Shown: positions 1-8,893 of the stretch, one piece after another
How the letters are laid out: every line of letters begins with the position of its first letter
How positions within the stretch are numbered: the first letter of the stretch is position 1
Source of the DNA: an uncultured Pelagibacteraceae bacterium
GTDB lineage: Bacteria; Pseudomonadota; Alphaproteobacteria; Pelagibacterales; Pelagibacteraceae
Reading direction: 5' to 3'
Assembly: GCA_902579085.1 (NCBI GenBank)
Contig: CACHFK010000003.1
Span: 1-61,447, forward strand
Length of the DNA: 61,447 nt
Notes under the pieces: generated by a model
Told to the model about the DNA's origin: nothing
What the model saw: only the letters and a program-made list of their open reading frames with translations
Database searches by the model: none
Translations under genes and position numbers: made by a program

Positions 1-1
1 G

Positions 2-897
2 GGATCTTGTAGAACGCCCGCTGCATTTACAAATATTTATGGTTTTAGGCCAACACCAGGCCTTATTCCAGATTACCGAACTAACCCTAAGAAAGATAAA
101 CTTCCTATTCTATCTACCCCAGGATGTATGGCAAGAACACCAAATGATTTGTCAATCATTTTAGATATTGTTTCTGGAGAACATAAATCTGACCCATATT
201 CATTTAGTTTAAAAAATAAATTTAAAGAAACTGAACTTAAAGATGAAGATTTTTCAAATATAAAAATTGGCTGGTTAGCAGATATGAATGCAAATTATAA
301 ATTTGAAATAGGAATACGGATATAGCAAATAAAAATGAAGCCATAGAAAAAAATAAGGTTAAAATAGAAAAATTAAAAATAAAGATTAACTCAAGTTATT
401 TATGGGATAGTTGGTGTATTTTGAGAGCAAAAAGTATATACGAAGATGTGATTACTATGGAACTTAAAGATATTAATGAAATGACCTCACAAGCTATTTG
501 GGAGTATAATAAAGGGTTTAAATTAAATGAAGAAAATATCAAAAAAGCAATGAGTTTAAGAGAAATTTGTAATGAAGAAGTAGAAAAAATTTTTCAAAAT
601 TATGATTTCTTAGCTATACCTTCACAACAAGTATTTCCTTTTGATAAAAATTTACAATATCCAAATCAAATTAATAACGAAAATCTTGATACCTATCATA
701 GATGGATAGAGGTTCATATTCTTTCTAGTCTATTAAATTTGCCGACAATAAATGTCCCAATTGGATTTAATAAAGATGGATTGCCATTAGGGATGCAAAT
801 AATTGGAAAAAAATATGAAGATTTAAAAATTTTAACATTTGCAAAAAGATACGAACAAATTTTTGTGCATTCTAAATCTAAACCTAAGTTGAATTAA
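2..897 (+). pseudogene. Amidase (amidase-signature family), 5'-truncated and frameshifted
   Basis: The reading frame open at base 2 encodes the centre of an amidase-signature enzyme: GSCRTPAAF followed by YGFRPTPGLIP, which is the nucleophile-serine segment of GatA-type amidases. The frame stops at 323-325. The protein continues in another frame from about base 307, through NKNEAIEKNK and on to the typical amidase C-terminus (LPTINVPIGF, GLPLGMQIIG, residues near 720-800), stopping at 895-897. A single missing base, or two extra, near 305-322 joins the two parts. The family hydrolyses amide bonds; the substrate here cannot be told. The start lies upstream of the window. It could be a decayed gene or a sequencing/assembly error. 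Its stop overlaps the next start by one base (TAATG), so both belong to one transcript. Confidence 0.8.
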
Positions 898-1790
898 TGA
901 GCAGACATCCACATCATTATAGAATCGCAATTGCATTAGCAATTTCAGCAGGTGCTTGGGGAATTTATTGGTTGCCGCAAAGAATTTTAGAAGAAGGTGG
1001 ATTGACAGGAGGGTGGGGTACTATTGCACAAATGATAATAGGTGTATTAATTTTAATACCTATTTCTATTTGGAGAATGTTTAAAGGCAAGTCCTCAGGT
1101 CTCGAATTGCCTCTAACTGGATTACTAATTGGAGCAGGTTTTATTTGTTACGCATTGAGTTTTCTTCTAACTGATGTTGTTCGTGCATTGATACTTTTTT
1201 ATATGACACCTATCTGGACTACAATTTTTGAGATTTTATTTTTAAAAAAAAGACCAGGTTTAGTAAGAGTGGTAACTTTACTTTTGGCTCTTGGTGGTTT
1301 GTGGATAGTTTTTAGCAAACAAACTGTTTTACCACTACCTGAAAATTCAGGAGACTGGTTAGCATTAGCTGGAGGTGCAATATTTGCTGGTGGAATGATA
1401 CGTCTAGAAGTAGCTAAGTACGATGGTGTATTTCCATTGATTTTTTCTTTCTTTTTTTATGGAGCTATATTCAATATTTTTGCAGGCTTTTTTTTAGCAG
1501 ATTATCTTGGTCCAATGCCAGCGGCAGACGCATTTATTTCTATGGCTTCATTTTTATTTGCTATATCCGTATTCTATTTTATTCCCACAGGTATAGTTAT
1601 TCTTTGGGCTCCAAGTAAATTAGGTGCTGGATTGTGCTCCATACTCTTTCTCTCAGAGATAATTGTTGGTGTAATTAGTTCAAGTATTTTAACAAATGAG
1701 CCTTTTGGGTGGAGGGAGATTGCAGGAAGTTCAATGATAGTAGTAGGTGGTATTTTAGCTGTAGTTTTGGCACCAAAAAATGAAAAATAA
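897..1790 (+). CDS. EamA/DMT-family transporter
   Basis: This is a 297-residue, very hydrophobic protein of about ten membrane helices arranged as two EamA repeats, the usual size and layout of drug/metabolite-transporter exporters in the inner membrane. Recognisable features are the N-terminal AISAGAWGIYWLPQRIL helix and the C-terminal EPFGWREIAGSSMIVVGGILAVV helix. The substrate is unknown; relatives export amino acids or other metabolites. Its ATG overlaps the stop of the amidase fragment, so it was probably co-transcribed with it. It converges with the hydrolase gene on the other strand with only seven bases between the stops and no terminator hairpin. The family is sure, the substrate not. 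Confidence 0.88.
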   Translation: MSRHPHHYRIAIALAISAGAWGIYWLPQRILEEGGLTGGWGTIAQMIIGVLILIPISIWRMFKGKSSGLELPLTGLLIGAGFICYALSFLLTDVVRALILFYMTPIWTTIFEILFLKKRPGLVRVVTLLLALGGLWIVFSKQTVLPLPENSGDWLALAGGAIFAGGMIRLEVAKYDGVFPLIFSFFFYGAIFNIFAGFFLADYLGPMPAADAFISMASFLFAISVFYFIPTGIVILWAPSKLGAGLCSILFLSEIIVGVISSSILTNEPFGWREIAGSSMIVVGGILAVVLAPKNEK

Positions 1791-1797
1791 TTTAGAT

Positions 1798-2961
1798 TTA
1801 TAAATCACTATTTACAACTTCATCCATCATACAAATCATATCTTTTTTATAGTTATCATCTGTACCTGAAGGTGTATCAATGACTGAGAAAAAAGAAGCA
1901 ACTATTCCAGTTTTCATATTTGCTGCCAAAAATTGTCCACCTAAACCTGAATGTCCTATCCAATTACCTGATTTCATTACTGAATTCGAGTAATGTACAA
2001 ATTTATCTTTTGTAAACTCTAAATATTTTGTTCCCTTATTATTTAAGGTTTGATCAAAAAAAGAAGATGATCCAATATTTCTATTTTCTACTCCCAATCC
2101 TTTCCTTGAAAACAAAAGAGCAAATCTTAAAAAATCTCTAGAAATTAAACATCCACCTCCTGAAATCCATGGCATACCAAATCTATCCGTTCCCATATAT
2201 AACGCATCCTCAAATCCCGCAGCTTCAACAGCATCAAGCACCCAGTCTTTTAATTTTTTTTTACTAACTTTTTCAATTAAAAGACCTATGACATCAGTAT
2301 TTGCTGATTTATAATGAGAAAATTCAGTATTATTTTTTAAATCTTTGTTTTTATTAGACTCAATTTTGTTTAAAAATTCTTCCTGTCCAATTTTTTCATT
2401 TAAATTCTTCGGAAGTCTCCAACCACATACAGGTTCATGCAAATATGACGATGTAAAAGGATCTGTATAGTCTTCACTATATGCATTTTCGATGTTCATA
2501 TCTAAAACATCTTGGATTGTAGCTTCAGCATATCCAGTTCCAATATTTGGTAAATATTTTGATATTTTGTTTTTAAGACTTATAATTTTTTTTTCAACAA
2601 GCTCACCAATAAATAAATTTACAAATATTTTTGTAATAGACATGATTGTTTGTGGAGTTTTATCAGTAAAATCATTCGCATATTTTTCATAAAGAATATC
2701 TTGATCTTTTCCAACTAACAAAGAACAAAAATATTTATGATTAACCATTTTTTTTACAGAAGGGATATTTTCAATATTTTTGTTTTGTTTTGTATTTAGT
2801 TTTAAAACTAAATCCGATCTATATAACAAACCATATCTATTTATTTTATGTAAATTTCTATATCCTTCTCTTCGAGTTTCAGGCAAATACCATTTTGGTT
2901 TATTGTCTCTCAAAACAACAAGACTTGGATTAGCCTCACTCTTCAGCTTATCGTTATTCAT
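1798..2961 (-). CDS. Serine hydrolase of the beta-lactamase (class C) fold
   Basis: This 387-residue protein has the three motifs of penicillin-binding-protein-like serine hydrolases: S108-I-T-K111 with the acylating serine and lysine, Y217 in HYKSANTD as the second-motif tyrosine, and H337-S-G as the third motif. Family members (EstB esterases, D-aminopeptidases, AmpC-like enzymes) hydrolyse esters or amides. No signal peptide is visible, which argues for a cytoplasmic esterase or amidase rather than a secreted beta-lactamase. It is the last gene of the leftward operon beginning near 8784, 14 bases after the methyltransferase gene. The third motif is HSG rather than KTG, as in many esterase-like members. 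The true substrate is unknown. Confidence 0.82.
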   Translation of the reverse strand: MNNDKLKSEANPSLVVLRDNKPKWYLPETRREGYRNLHKINRYGLLYRSDLVLKLNTKQNKNIENIPSVKKMVNHKYFCSLLVGKDQDILYEKYANDFTDKTPQTIMSITKIFVNLFIGELVEKKIISLKNKISKYLPNIGTGYAEATIQDVLDMNIENAYSEDYTDPFTSSYLHEPVCGWRLPKNLNEKIGQEEFLNKIESNKNKDLKNNTEFSHYKSANTDVIGLLIEKVSKKKLKDWVLDAVEAAGFEDALYMGTDRFGMPWISGGGCLISRDFLRFALLFSRKGLGVENRNIGSSSFFDQTLNNKGTKYLEFTKDKFVHYSNSVMKSGNWIGHSGLGGQFLAANMKTGIVASFFSVIDTPSGTDDNYKKDMICMMDEVVNSDL

Positions 2962-2975
2962 TAGTATTCATTATT

Positions 2976-3893
2976 TTATTTTTTTAATACGGCTATTGCT
3001 TTTATTTCCTCAACTCCTAATCCACAACATCCGCCAATAATTTGAGCTCCACTTTTGAGCCAAGATTTAGCATACTCTAAATAGTCATTAGGAGTAACAT
3101 CATCCGCAAATTTCCAATGAGGTTTTTCATAGTGCCCAGTGTTTGGATATACACCCAATATTCCACTAAAGTTTTTTTTTGCAACTTCTATTGCTTTTCC
3201 AGTAACACTAATGTCACTATGAGCAATTAAAATTGGACCTTTATGAAGCTTGGCAAATCTATTCAAAGAGTTTTCAAAGTTTTCGTAAATTTCAGGAGGT
3301 GAGTCCATAGAATCGTTGTAACCAAGCATTACATTTTTAGTTATATCATCAATCACACAAGAAACAGAAAGCCAAACAGGTATATTTATTTTAACTGAAC
3401 ATTCTATCATTGTCTGAACAATATCTGCTTGAGATGACATTGCTTCTAAAATAATTAAATCAACTCCTTCTTCTGTTAAAATTTTTAATTGTTCATTAAA
3501 GCCCGGTATCATCGCTTTAACACCAAGTTTATAATAACTTCCTGATGCTGATACACTTCCAGCTAAAGCAATATTTTTTTTTGAGTTTTCAATTGCTTTT
3601 TTTGCTATTTCAACACTTTTTTGATTGAACCTTTCAATTGAGTCTTCTAGTCCATAGTTTTTCATTGATATAGGCGTGGAAGCATATGTGTTTGTGGTAA
3701 TTACGTCAGCTCCAGCTTCTATGTAATCTTCATGAACTTTTCTTACTAATTCTGGAAACTCGACAGAGCATGTACCACACCATAAATTTTTATCCATTTT
3801 AGCTCCACTTTTTTCAAGTTCCGAGCCCATGGCCCCATCTAAAATTACTAATTTTCTATTATCTAATTTTTCTTTGATAATTTGGTATGACAT
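2976..3893 (-). CDS. Homocysteine S-methyltransferase family protein (MmuM/BHMT-like)
   Basis: This 305-residue protein has the (beta-alpha)8 homocysteine-methyltransferase sequence: LDGAMGSELEKSG near residue 18, TTNTYAST near 67, and the zinc-binding GGCCG at 287-291 (C289, C290). The family transfers a methyl group from S-methylmethionine or a betaine to homocysteine, giving methionine. The place where relatives have V-N-C, carrying the third zinc cysteine, reads I-A-H225-S, so that ligand is absent or replaced by histidine. Its start overlaps the stop of the VOC gene by one base. The neighbouring gamma-butyrobetaine dioxygenase-like and CoA-transferase genes would suit a methyl donor derived from a quaternary amine, but that is inference. 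Confidence 0.8.
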   Translation of the reverse strand: MSYQIIKEKLDNRKLVILDGAMGSELEKSGAKMDKNLWCGTCSVEFPELVRKVHEDYIEAGADVITTNTYASTPISMKNYGLEDSIERFNQKSVEIAKKAIENSKKNIALAGSVSASGSYYKLGVKAMIPGFNEQLKILTEEGVDLIILEAMSSQADIVQTMIECSVKINIPVWLSVSCVIDDITKNVMLGYNDSMDSPPEIYENFENSLNRFAKLHKGPILIAHSDISVTGKAIEVAKKNFSGILGVYPNTGHYEKPHWKFADDVTPNDYLEYAKSWLKSGAQIIGGCCGLGVEEIKAIAVLKK

Positions 3894-4279
3894 TAAGTTT
3901 TATTATTTGTGAAAGCACAAATTTTGTTTCCATCTAAGTCGCGAATATAGGAATAGTAAACACCTGAATTCGAAGGTCTTTCTCCACCTGAACCTTCGCT
4001 TTTACCACCTGCATTTAATCCAGTTTCATGAAATTTATCAACCATTTGTCTTGAGGTTGTAATAAATGAAACTTGTGTTCCATTACCATTGGTGGCTTTT
4101 TCTTTATTAAAAGGTTTGGTGACATAAAATTCAATTTCATTTGGTTTATCCATAGGTGCATACGCAGCATATTCTGGATCTGTTTCTACTCTTTTTAAAT
4201 TAAGTTCTTTCAAGACATCATCGTAAAAGATTATAGCTTTATCTAAATGATTAGTGCCAACCATAACATAACCAATCAT
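3893..4279 (-). CDS. VOC (glyoxalase/bleomycin-resistance) family protein
   Basis: This 128-residue protein has the paired beta-alpha-beta-beta-beta layout of the vicinal-oxygen-chelate fold: GYVMVGTNHLDKAIIFYDDVL at the N-terminus and SGVYYSYIRDLDGNKICAF at the C-terminus. Metal-binding residues are not all obvious: H10 is present and a C-terminal acidic residue is D116 or nearby. Small VOC proteins include lactoylglutathione lyase-like enzymes, dioxygenases and resistance proteins, so the reaction is not predictable. It lies between the aldehyde dehydrogenase gene (one base gap) and the methyltransferase gene (one base overlap), so it is certainly co-transcribed and probably acts in the same pathway or detoxifies one of its aldehydes. 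Confidence 0.78.
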   Translation of the reverse strand: MIGYVMVGTNHLDKAIIFYDDVLKELNLKRVETDPEYAAYAPMDKPNEIEFYVTKPFNKEKATNGNGTQVSFITTSRQMVDKFHETGLNAGGKSEGSGGERPSNSGVYYSYIRDLDGNKICAFTNNKT

Positions 4280-4280
4280 A

Positions 4281-5714
4281 TTAGCTTGGCCATCCTGTTA
4301 CAGTTTTAACTTCTAAATATTCTTCTAAACCCCAAACACCGCCTTCACGACCATTACCAGACTGTTTGAATCCGCCAAAAGGCGTTCCAGAGTCTGCTCC
4401 ATTACCGTTGATATATATTGTTCCAGCATTTAATCTTCTTGCAACTCTTTTTGCTTTTTCTTTATCTTCTGTTTGTAAATAATTTCCTAAACCATATTCA
4501 GTTTCGTTTACTATATTTACAGCTTCATCTTCTGTCTCAAATGGGATAATTGATAAAACTGGACCAAAAATTTCTTCTTTCGCAATTCTCATATCATTTG
4601 TGACATCTGTAAAAATTGTCGGTTTTATAAAATAACCTTTGTTTAATCCACCAGGTAATTCAGGACCTCCCGCAGCTAAAGTTGCACCTTCATCAATACC
4701 ACTTTGAATTAAATTAATAATTTTATCATACTGAACTTTAGAAACCACTGGTCCAATATGGTTTCCTTTTTTAGAAGCATGATCTACTTTAATTAAATTT
4801 GCTTCATCAACTGCTTCTTTTACCGCTCTGTCATAAATTGATCTTTCAACGAGCATTCTAGTAGGTGCATCACATGATTGGCCTGAATTACTCATTACAT
4901 TTCTTATTCCATCACGCACTGCATTAGGGTAGGAGTCTGCAAAAACTATATTTCCTCCTTTACCTCCAAGTTCCAGGCATACTTTTTTGATTGTTTCGGC
5001 ACCATTTTTTAAAATTAATTTTCCAGCTCTCGTTGATCCTGTAAAAGAAACTAGGTTAATATCTGGGTGACTAGAAATATCTGTTCCCACTCCAACACCA
5101 TCTCCATTTACCAAGTTAAACACACCTGGAGGAAATCCTGCTTCATCAATCATTTCAGCAAATATCATTGCAGAAAGTGGAGCTATTTCTGAAGGTTTAT
5201 GTATCATTGTGCATCCAGTAGCAAAAGCAGGTACCACTTTTAAAGCTATTTGATTTATTGGCCAATTCCATGGTGTGATAAGTCCACATACACCTATTGG
5301 CTCATAACAAATATGATTATTTGATTTAGTATCAAATCGGTGATCAAATTTAAACTCTTTTAATCTTAAAATAAAATCTTCTAGATGAGATTGTCCGGTA
5401 GCTGTTTGTACATCAGTTGCCCAATCCATCGGAGCTCCCATTTCTGTAGAAATAGCATCGACCATTTCAGAATATCTTTTTTTATAAATGCTTAAGAGTT
5501 TTTCTAATAACTTTATTCTTTCTTCTTTAGAACTATCTTTCCAGCTTTTGAATGCTTTTTTTGCAGCATCTACAGCTGCATTAGTATCTTTTTTTGATCC
5601 AAGTGAAATAATCGCACAAGTTTCTTCAGTTGATGGGTTTATGACTTCAAAATCATTAGGTTTGTTCGGCGAAACCCACTCTCCATTTATATAAAATTTT
5701 TTTTTATCTAACAT
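4281..5714 (-). CDS. NAD(P)+-dependent aldehyde dehydrogenase (copy 1)
   Basis: This 477-residue protein is a full-length aldehyde dehydrogenase of the betaine-aldehyde/aldehyde class. Visible landmarks are TPWNWPINQ near residue 147, KPSEIAPLS near 173, FTGSTRAGK near 224, general-base E248 in LELGGKGGN, nucleophile C281 in NSGQSCDAPTR, and the EIFGPVLS segment. It oxidises an aldehyde to a carboxylate with NAD(P)+. Neighbours suggest trimethylaminobutyraldehyde or a similar amine-derived aldehyde, but the sequence alone cannot decide. A close paralogue of nearly identical length, with both catalytic residues at the same positions, lies at 39700. It is preceded by the CoA-transferase gene after a 26-base gap. 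Confidence 0.93.
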   Translation of the reverse strand: MLDKKKFYINGEWVSPNKPNDFEVINPSTEETCAIISLGSKKDTNAAVDAAKKAFKSWKDSSKEERIKLLEKLLSIYKKRYSEMVDAISTEMGAPMDWATDVQTATGQSHLEDFILRLKEFKFDHRFDTKSNNHICYEPIGVCGLITPWNWPINQIALKVVPAFATGCTMIHKPSEIAPLSAMIFAEMIDEAGFPPGVFNLVNGDGVGVGTDISSHPDINLVSFTGSTRAGKLILKNGAETIKKVCLELGGKGGNIVFADSYPNAVRDGIRNVMSNSGQSCDAPTRMLVERSIYDRAVKEAVDEANLIKVDHASKKGNHIGPVVSKVQYDKIINLIQSGIDEGATLAAGGPELPGGLNKGYFIKPTIFTDVTNDMRIAKEEIFGPVLSIIPFETEDEAVNIVNETEYGLGNYLQTEDKEKAKRVARRLNAGTIYINGNGADSGTPFGGFKQSGNGREGGVWGLEEYLEVKTVTGWPS

Positions 5715-5740
5715 ACATACATCCTATCATATAATTTTTA

Positions 5741-6883
5741 TTAACTAAATTCTTTGAGAATTTTGTCTCTATGCTCGTCTAAATCAGGAATATCACCTCT
5801 TGTTTCTTTGTCATCATACGTAGACATTTTAATAGGATTTCCAGCTGATTTAAACTCACCAATCTTCTTATGATATGATTTAATTATCATATTTCTTTCT
5901 TTTATCTGCGGATTTTCAACCGCTTGCTTGATGTTAAAAATTGGACCACATGGTATTTTTAAACTTTCCATTTCTTTAATCCATTCTTTAGTTTTTTTTA
6001 ATTTTAATTTTTCTTCAAATATTTTTTTAAGTGAGTCCATATTTTCACATCGTAAAGAATTTGTTTTAAATCTTTCGTCTTTAGATATGGTTGGAATTTC
6101 TAGTACATTACAAAGATTATTAAATAATTTATCATTCCCAGCAGCAATTATTATATAACTATCTTTTGTTTTAAATGCCTCAAAAGGAGCAATAGATGGA
6201 TGTCTAGATCCCATTGGTTTGGGAATTTCATTTTTTGATAAATATCTTGCAATGGCATTTTCTAAAATAGCAATCTGACAATCCAACATAGATACATCTA
6301 TAAATGCACCTTTACCTGTTTTTTGTCTATCATAAAGTGCCGCGTTTATTCCTATAGCTGTAAACAATCCAGCTGTAATATCTCCAATTGAAGTACCGAC
6401 TCTCGTAGGTTCAGATTCAGGATGGCCAGTTACACTCATTAGCCCACCCATACCTTGTACAACCATATCGTATGCAGGTAATTCTTTTAAAGGTCCTGTT
6501 TGCCCAAATCCCGAAGCAGAAGCATAAATTAGTTTAGGATATTTTGTACTGACATCTTTCCATCCATATCCCCATTTTTCTAATGTACCTGGCTTAAAAT
6601 TTTCAACCAAAATATCTGCTTTAGATAAAATTTTATCAAAAATTTTTTTATCGTCTTCGTTTTTTAAATTAAGAGCTATACTTTCTTTTCCTCTATTCAA
6701 TGACATAAAGTAAGCTGAGTAATTTTCAATAAATGGACCAAATTTTCTTGAGTCGTCACCAATTTCTGGGGCCTCAATTTTTATAACACGAGCTCCAAGA
6801 TCTGAAAGTATCATAGTGCAATATGGTCCTACCAAAACCCTAGTTAAATCAACAACTAATAAATTTTTTAAAGGTCCATTCAT
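5741..6883 (-). CDS. Class III CoA-transferase (CaiB/BaiF family)
   Basis: This 380-residue protein is the usual length for formyl-CoA/carnitine-CoA transferase relatives. It opens with GPLKNLLVVDLTRVLVGPYCTMILSDLGA, has the VENFKPGTLEKWGYG and SGFGQTGPL segments, and carries the expected catalytic aspartate at D168 in TSIGDITAG. The family moves CoA between carboxylic acids, without ATP, by an aspartyl-CoA thioester. In this operon, next to an aldehyde dehydrogenase and a divergent gamma-butyrobetaine dioxygenase-like gene, activation of gamma-butyrobetaine, carnitine or a downstream acid is plausible. Other acids (succinate-linked, mesaconate) cannot be excluded. An eight-base gap separates it from the upstream oxygenase gene. 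Confidence 0.9.
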   Translation of the reverse strand: MNGPLKNLLVVDLTRVLVGPYCTMILSDLGARVIKIEAPEIGDDSRKFGPFIENYSAYFMSLNRGKESIALNLKNEDDKKIFDKILSKADILVENFKPGTLEKWGYGWKDVSTKYPKLIYASASGFGQTGPLKELPAYDMVVQGMGGLMSVTGHPESEPTRVGTSIGDITAGLFTAIGINAALYDRQKTGKGAFIDVSMLDCQIAILENAIARYLSKNEIPKPMGSRHPSIAPFEAFKTKDSYIIIAAGNDKLFNNLCNVLEIPTISKDERFKTNSLRCENMDSLKKIFEEKLKLKKTKEWIKEMESLKIPCGPIFNIKQAVENPQIKERNMIIKSYHKKIGEFKSAGNPIKMSTYDDKETRGDIPDLDEHRDKILKEFS

Positions 6884-6891
6884 AATATAAT

Positions 6892-7743
6892 TTAATCCGC
6901 CAAACCGTCAGATCTCTCTTTATTTCTCTCTAAATGAATTGGCAATACTTTTCCATAAATTGCTTTTGAGTGTTCAGGAGTATTTACTCTCCAAGGATCT
7001 AAGACATAAGACGGAATGCACAAATACCTTGAGTTGTCTCCTTCCACTTTGGTCACTCTATGAAGTGTAAAACGTCCTTTAAATATTTGTAAATCTCCTG
7101 GTTCTAAAACTAGCTGTCTGACTCTTGTTCGGTCACCATTAATAACTTTTCTCACTTCATCAAAATTTTCATTTCCTGGTTCTCTAATATTTGGACAATA
7201 TTCAAATATTCCTCCTTTATCTGGCTTTTGAATCATTATACTTAAAGTAAATTCACAACTATCAAAGTGCCATGGAAGAATTCCATCAGTTTTCATTACA
7301 TTATAAGCATGACATGCTAATGGGTCAGCCCATCTATAAATTGGAGATATGTTTAAACATGCTGAAACAAAATTTAGAAGTTCTTCAGTTTCATACAAAA
7401 ATTTCATTTCCGAATCTTTTGGAAAACAATCCGAATTTAAATATCCATTATATCTTTTCATAAATAATCTTTTAGGATGATCTTTTGGAAGAGCAGGGTC
7501 GTCAGAGGAATATAAATATGCATTAATACTTTCTTTTGACATATAAACCTCATGAAGTTGTTTCTTTAACTCTGTTTTCATCAGCTCTAAAGATTTAGGT
7601 AAAATAAAATTTGGTATGGTGGAGCAGCTATATTGATCTAGATCTTTTTTACACTTTTTAATTAAATTTTTTATTTTCTCAGACTCTAAATTGTTAATAG
7701 GGTATTTATCTAAATCTACAATGTTGCTTAAATTTTTTTTCAT
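6892..7743 (-). CDS. Fe(II)/2-oxoglutarate-dependent oxygenase (phytanoyl-CoA dioxygenase-like)
   Basis: This 283-residue protein carries a clear jelly-roll iron site: H159-x-D161 in LPWHFDSCEFTLS and H228 in GRFTLHRVTKVEG, followed by R239 in NSRYLCIP in the position that binds the 2-oxoglutarate carboxylate. The segment GDLQIFKGRFTLHRV is typical of soluble hydroxylases of this superfamily. It should hydroxylate or demethylate a small substrate using O2 and 2-oxoglutarate. The substrate is unknown; the operon suggests a quaternary-amine-derived acid or an amino acid. It lies 15 bases after the ABC ATPase gene and eight bases before the CoA-transferase gene, so it belongs to that transcript. 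Confidence 0.8.
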   Translation of the reverse strand: MKKNLSNIVDLDKYPINNLESEKIKNLIKKCKKDLDQYSCSTIPNFILPKSLELMKTELKKQLHEVYMSKESINAYLYSSDDPALPKDHPKRLFMKRYNGYLNSDCFPKDSEMKFLYETEELLNFVSACLNISPIYRWADPLACHAYNVMKTDGILPWHFDSCEFTLSIMIQKPDKGGIFEYCPNIREPGNENFDEVRKVINGDRTRVRQLVLEPGDLQIFKGRFTLHRVTKVEGDNSRYLCIPSYVLDPWRVNTPEHSKAIYGKVLPIHLERNKERSDGLAD

Positions 7744-7758
7744 AATTATTGGATATAA

Positions 7759-8784
7759 TTATGATTTTGATAAAGATTTTTGCAATTCTTTATTTGATAT
7801 ATATCCTTTTACATTTCCTTTTTTATCAACTACCTCACAGTTAGCATTTGTACAAACTACTTGTGGAAGAAACTCTTCAACAAATTGATCTTCTCCAATT
7901 TTTATTAAATTATTTTTATCTATACCGTTTGCTTGATCACTAGGTTTCATAATAATTTTTGCTTTTAGTACCTTTGCCCTGTTAACATCTTTAACAAATG
8001 CTTCAACATAATCATCCGCTGGTCTCATTATAATATCAACTGGGGTACCAACTTGTACTAATTTTCCAGCATTTAGAATGCCAATATGGTCACCTAACCT
8101 TAGCGATTCATCTAGGTCATGAGTAATAAATACAATTGTTTTTTTTAATTCTGATTGAAGGTCTAATAATTGTTTTTGCATATCACTTCTTATTAAAGGA
8201 TCTAAAGCTGAAAACGCTTCATCCATTAACATAATATCCGTATCAGTGGCTAATGCTCTTGCCAACCCAACTCTTTGTTGCATTCCTCCAGAAAGCTGAT
8301 TTGGATATTGGTTTTCAAATCCTGTTAAACCAACCGCTTCAATTTTTTCCATAGAAACTTTATTTCTTTCCTCATCACTCTTTCCTTGCATTTCCAGACC
8401 GTAGCCAACATTTTGTATTACTGTTTTATGAGGAAACAGACCAAATCTTTGGAAAACCATACTCATTTTATGTCTTCTAAAATCTATAAGACTTTCTGTA
8501 TTAAGAGACATTACATTTGTGCCTTCAATTAATATATCTCCATCAGTAGGATCTATAAGTCTATTTAAATGTCTAATTAAAGTAGATTTTCCAGATCCAG
8601 ATAAACCCATACAGACAAAAGTTTCACCTTCTTCAATTTTTAAAGAAACATTGTCTAATCCAACAGTATGTCCAGTCTTTTCTAATACTTCATCTTTGGT
8701 TGCCCCATCCTTCACCATTGGAAGAACAGATTTTGGGTTTGAACCAAATATTTTATAAACGTTGTTAATTTCTATTTTTGACAT
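7759..8784 (-). CDS. proV: Glycine betaine/proline-type ABC transporter ATPase (ProV/OpuAA-like)
   Basis: From the ATG at 8784 the protein is 341 residues. It has Walker A GLSGSGKST at 60-68, signature LSGGMQQR at 164-171, Walker B LMDE at 186-189, and the ProV-specific regions: the N-terminal NPKSVLPMVKDGATKDEVLEKTG stretch and a C-terminal CBS-like tail. An in-frame extension to 8865 exists, but its extra 27 residues do not resemble the family, so I use the internal start. ProV energises betaine or proline-betaine uptake with ProW and ProX, neither of which is encoded here, so it must serve a permease encoded elsewhere or be a remnant set. It is the first gene of the leftward operon, divergent from the dioxygenase gene. 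Confidence 0.88.
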   Translation of the reverse strand: MSKIEINNVYKIFGSNPKSVLPMVKDGATKDEVLEKTGHTVGLDNVSLKIEEGETFVCMGLSGSGKSTLIRHLNRLIDPTDGDILIEGTNVMSLNTESLIDFRRHKMSMVFQRFGLFPHKTVIQNVGYGLEMQGKSDEERNKVSMEKIEAVGLTGFENQYPNQLSGGMQQRVGLARALATDTDIMLMDEAFSALDPLIRSDMQKQLLDLQSELKKTIVFITHDLDESLRLGDHIGILNAGKLVQVGTPVDIIMRPADDYVEAFVKDVNRAKVLKAKIIMKPSDQANGIDKNNLIKIGEDQFVEEFLPQVVCTNANCEVVDKKGNVKGYISNKELQKSLSKS

Positions 8785-8893
8785 TTTTTTAAAGCTTTTA
8801 ACAGGAGCTACAATTACATTAAAGCAAAGAAAAAAATTCATTTCAACCATTAATTGCATTGACAATTTATAACCAGTAAATAATCATAAGTTG

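Noticed and set aside
8785..8865. N-terminal extension of the ProV-like ATPase
   Set aside because: The 27 residues do not match family starts and take up most of the space needed for divergent promoters.
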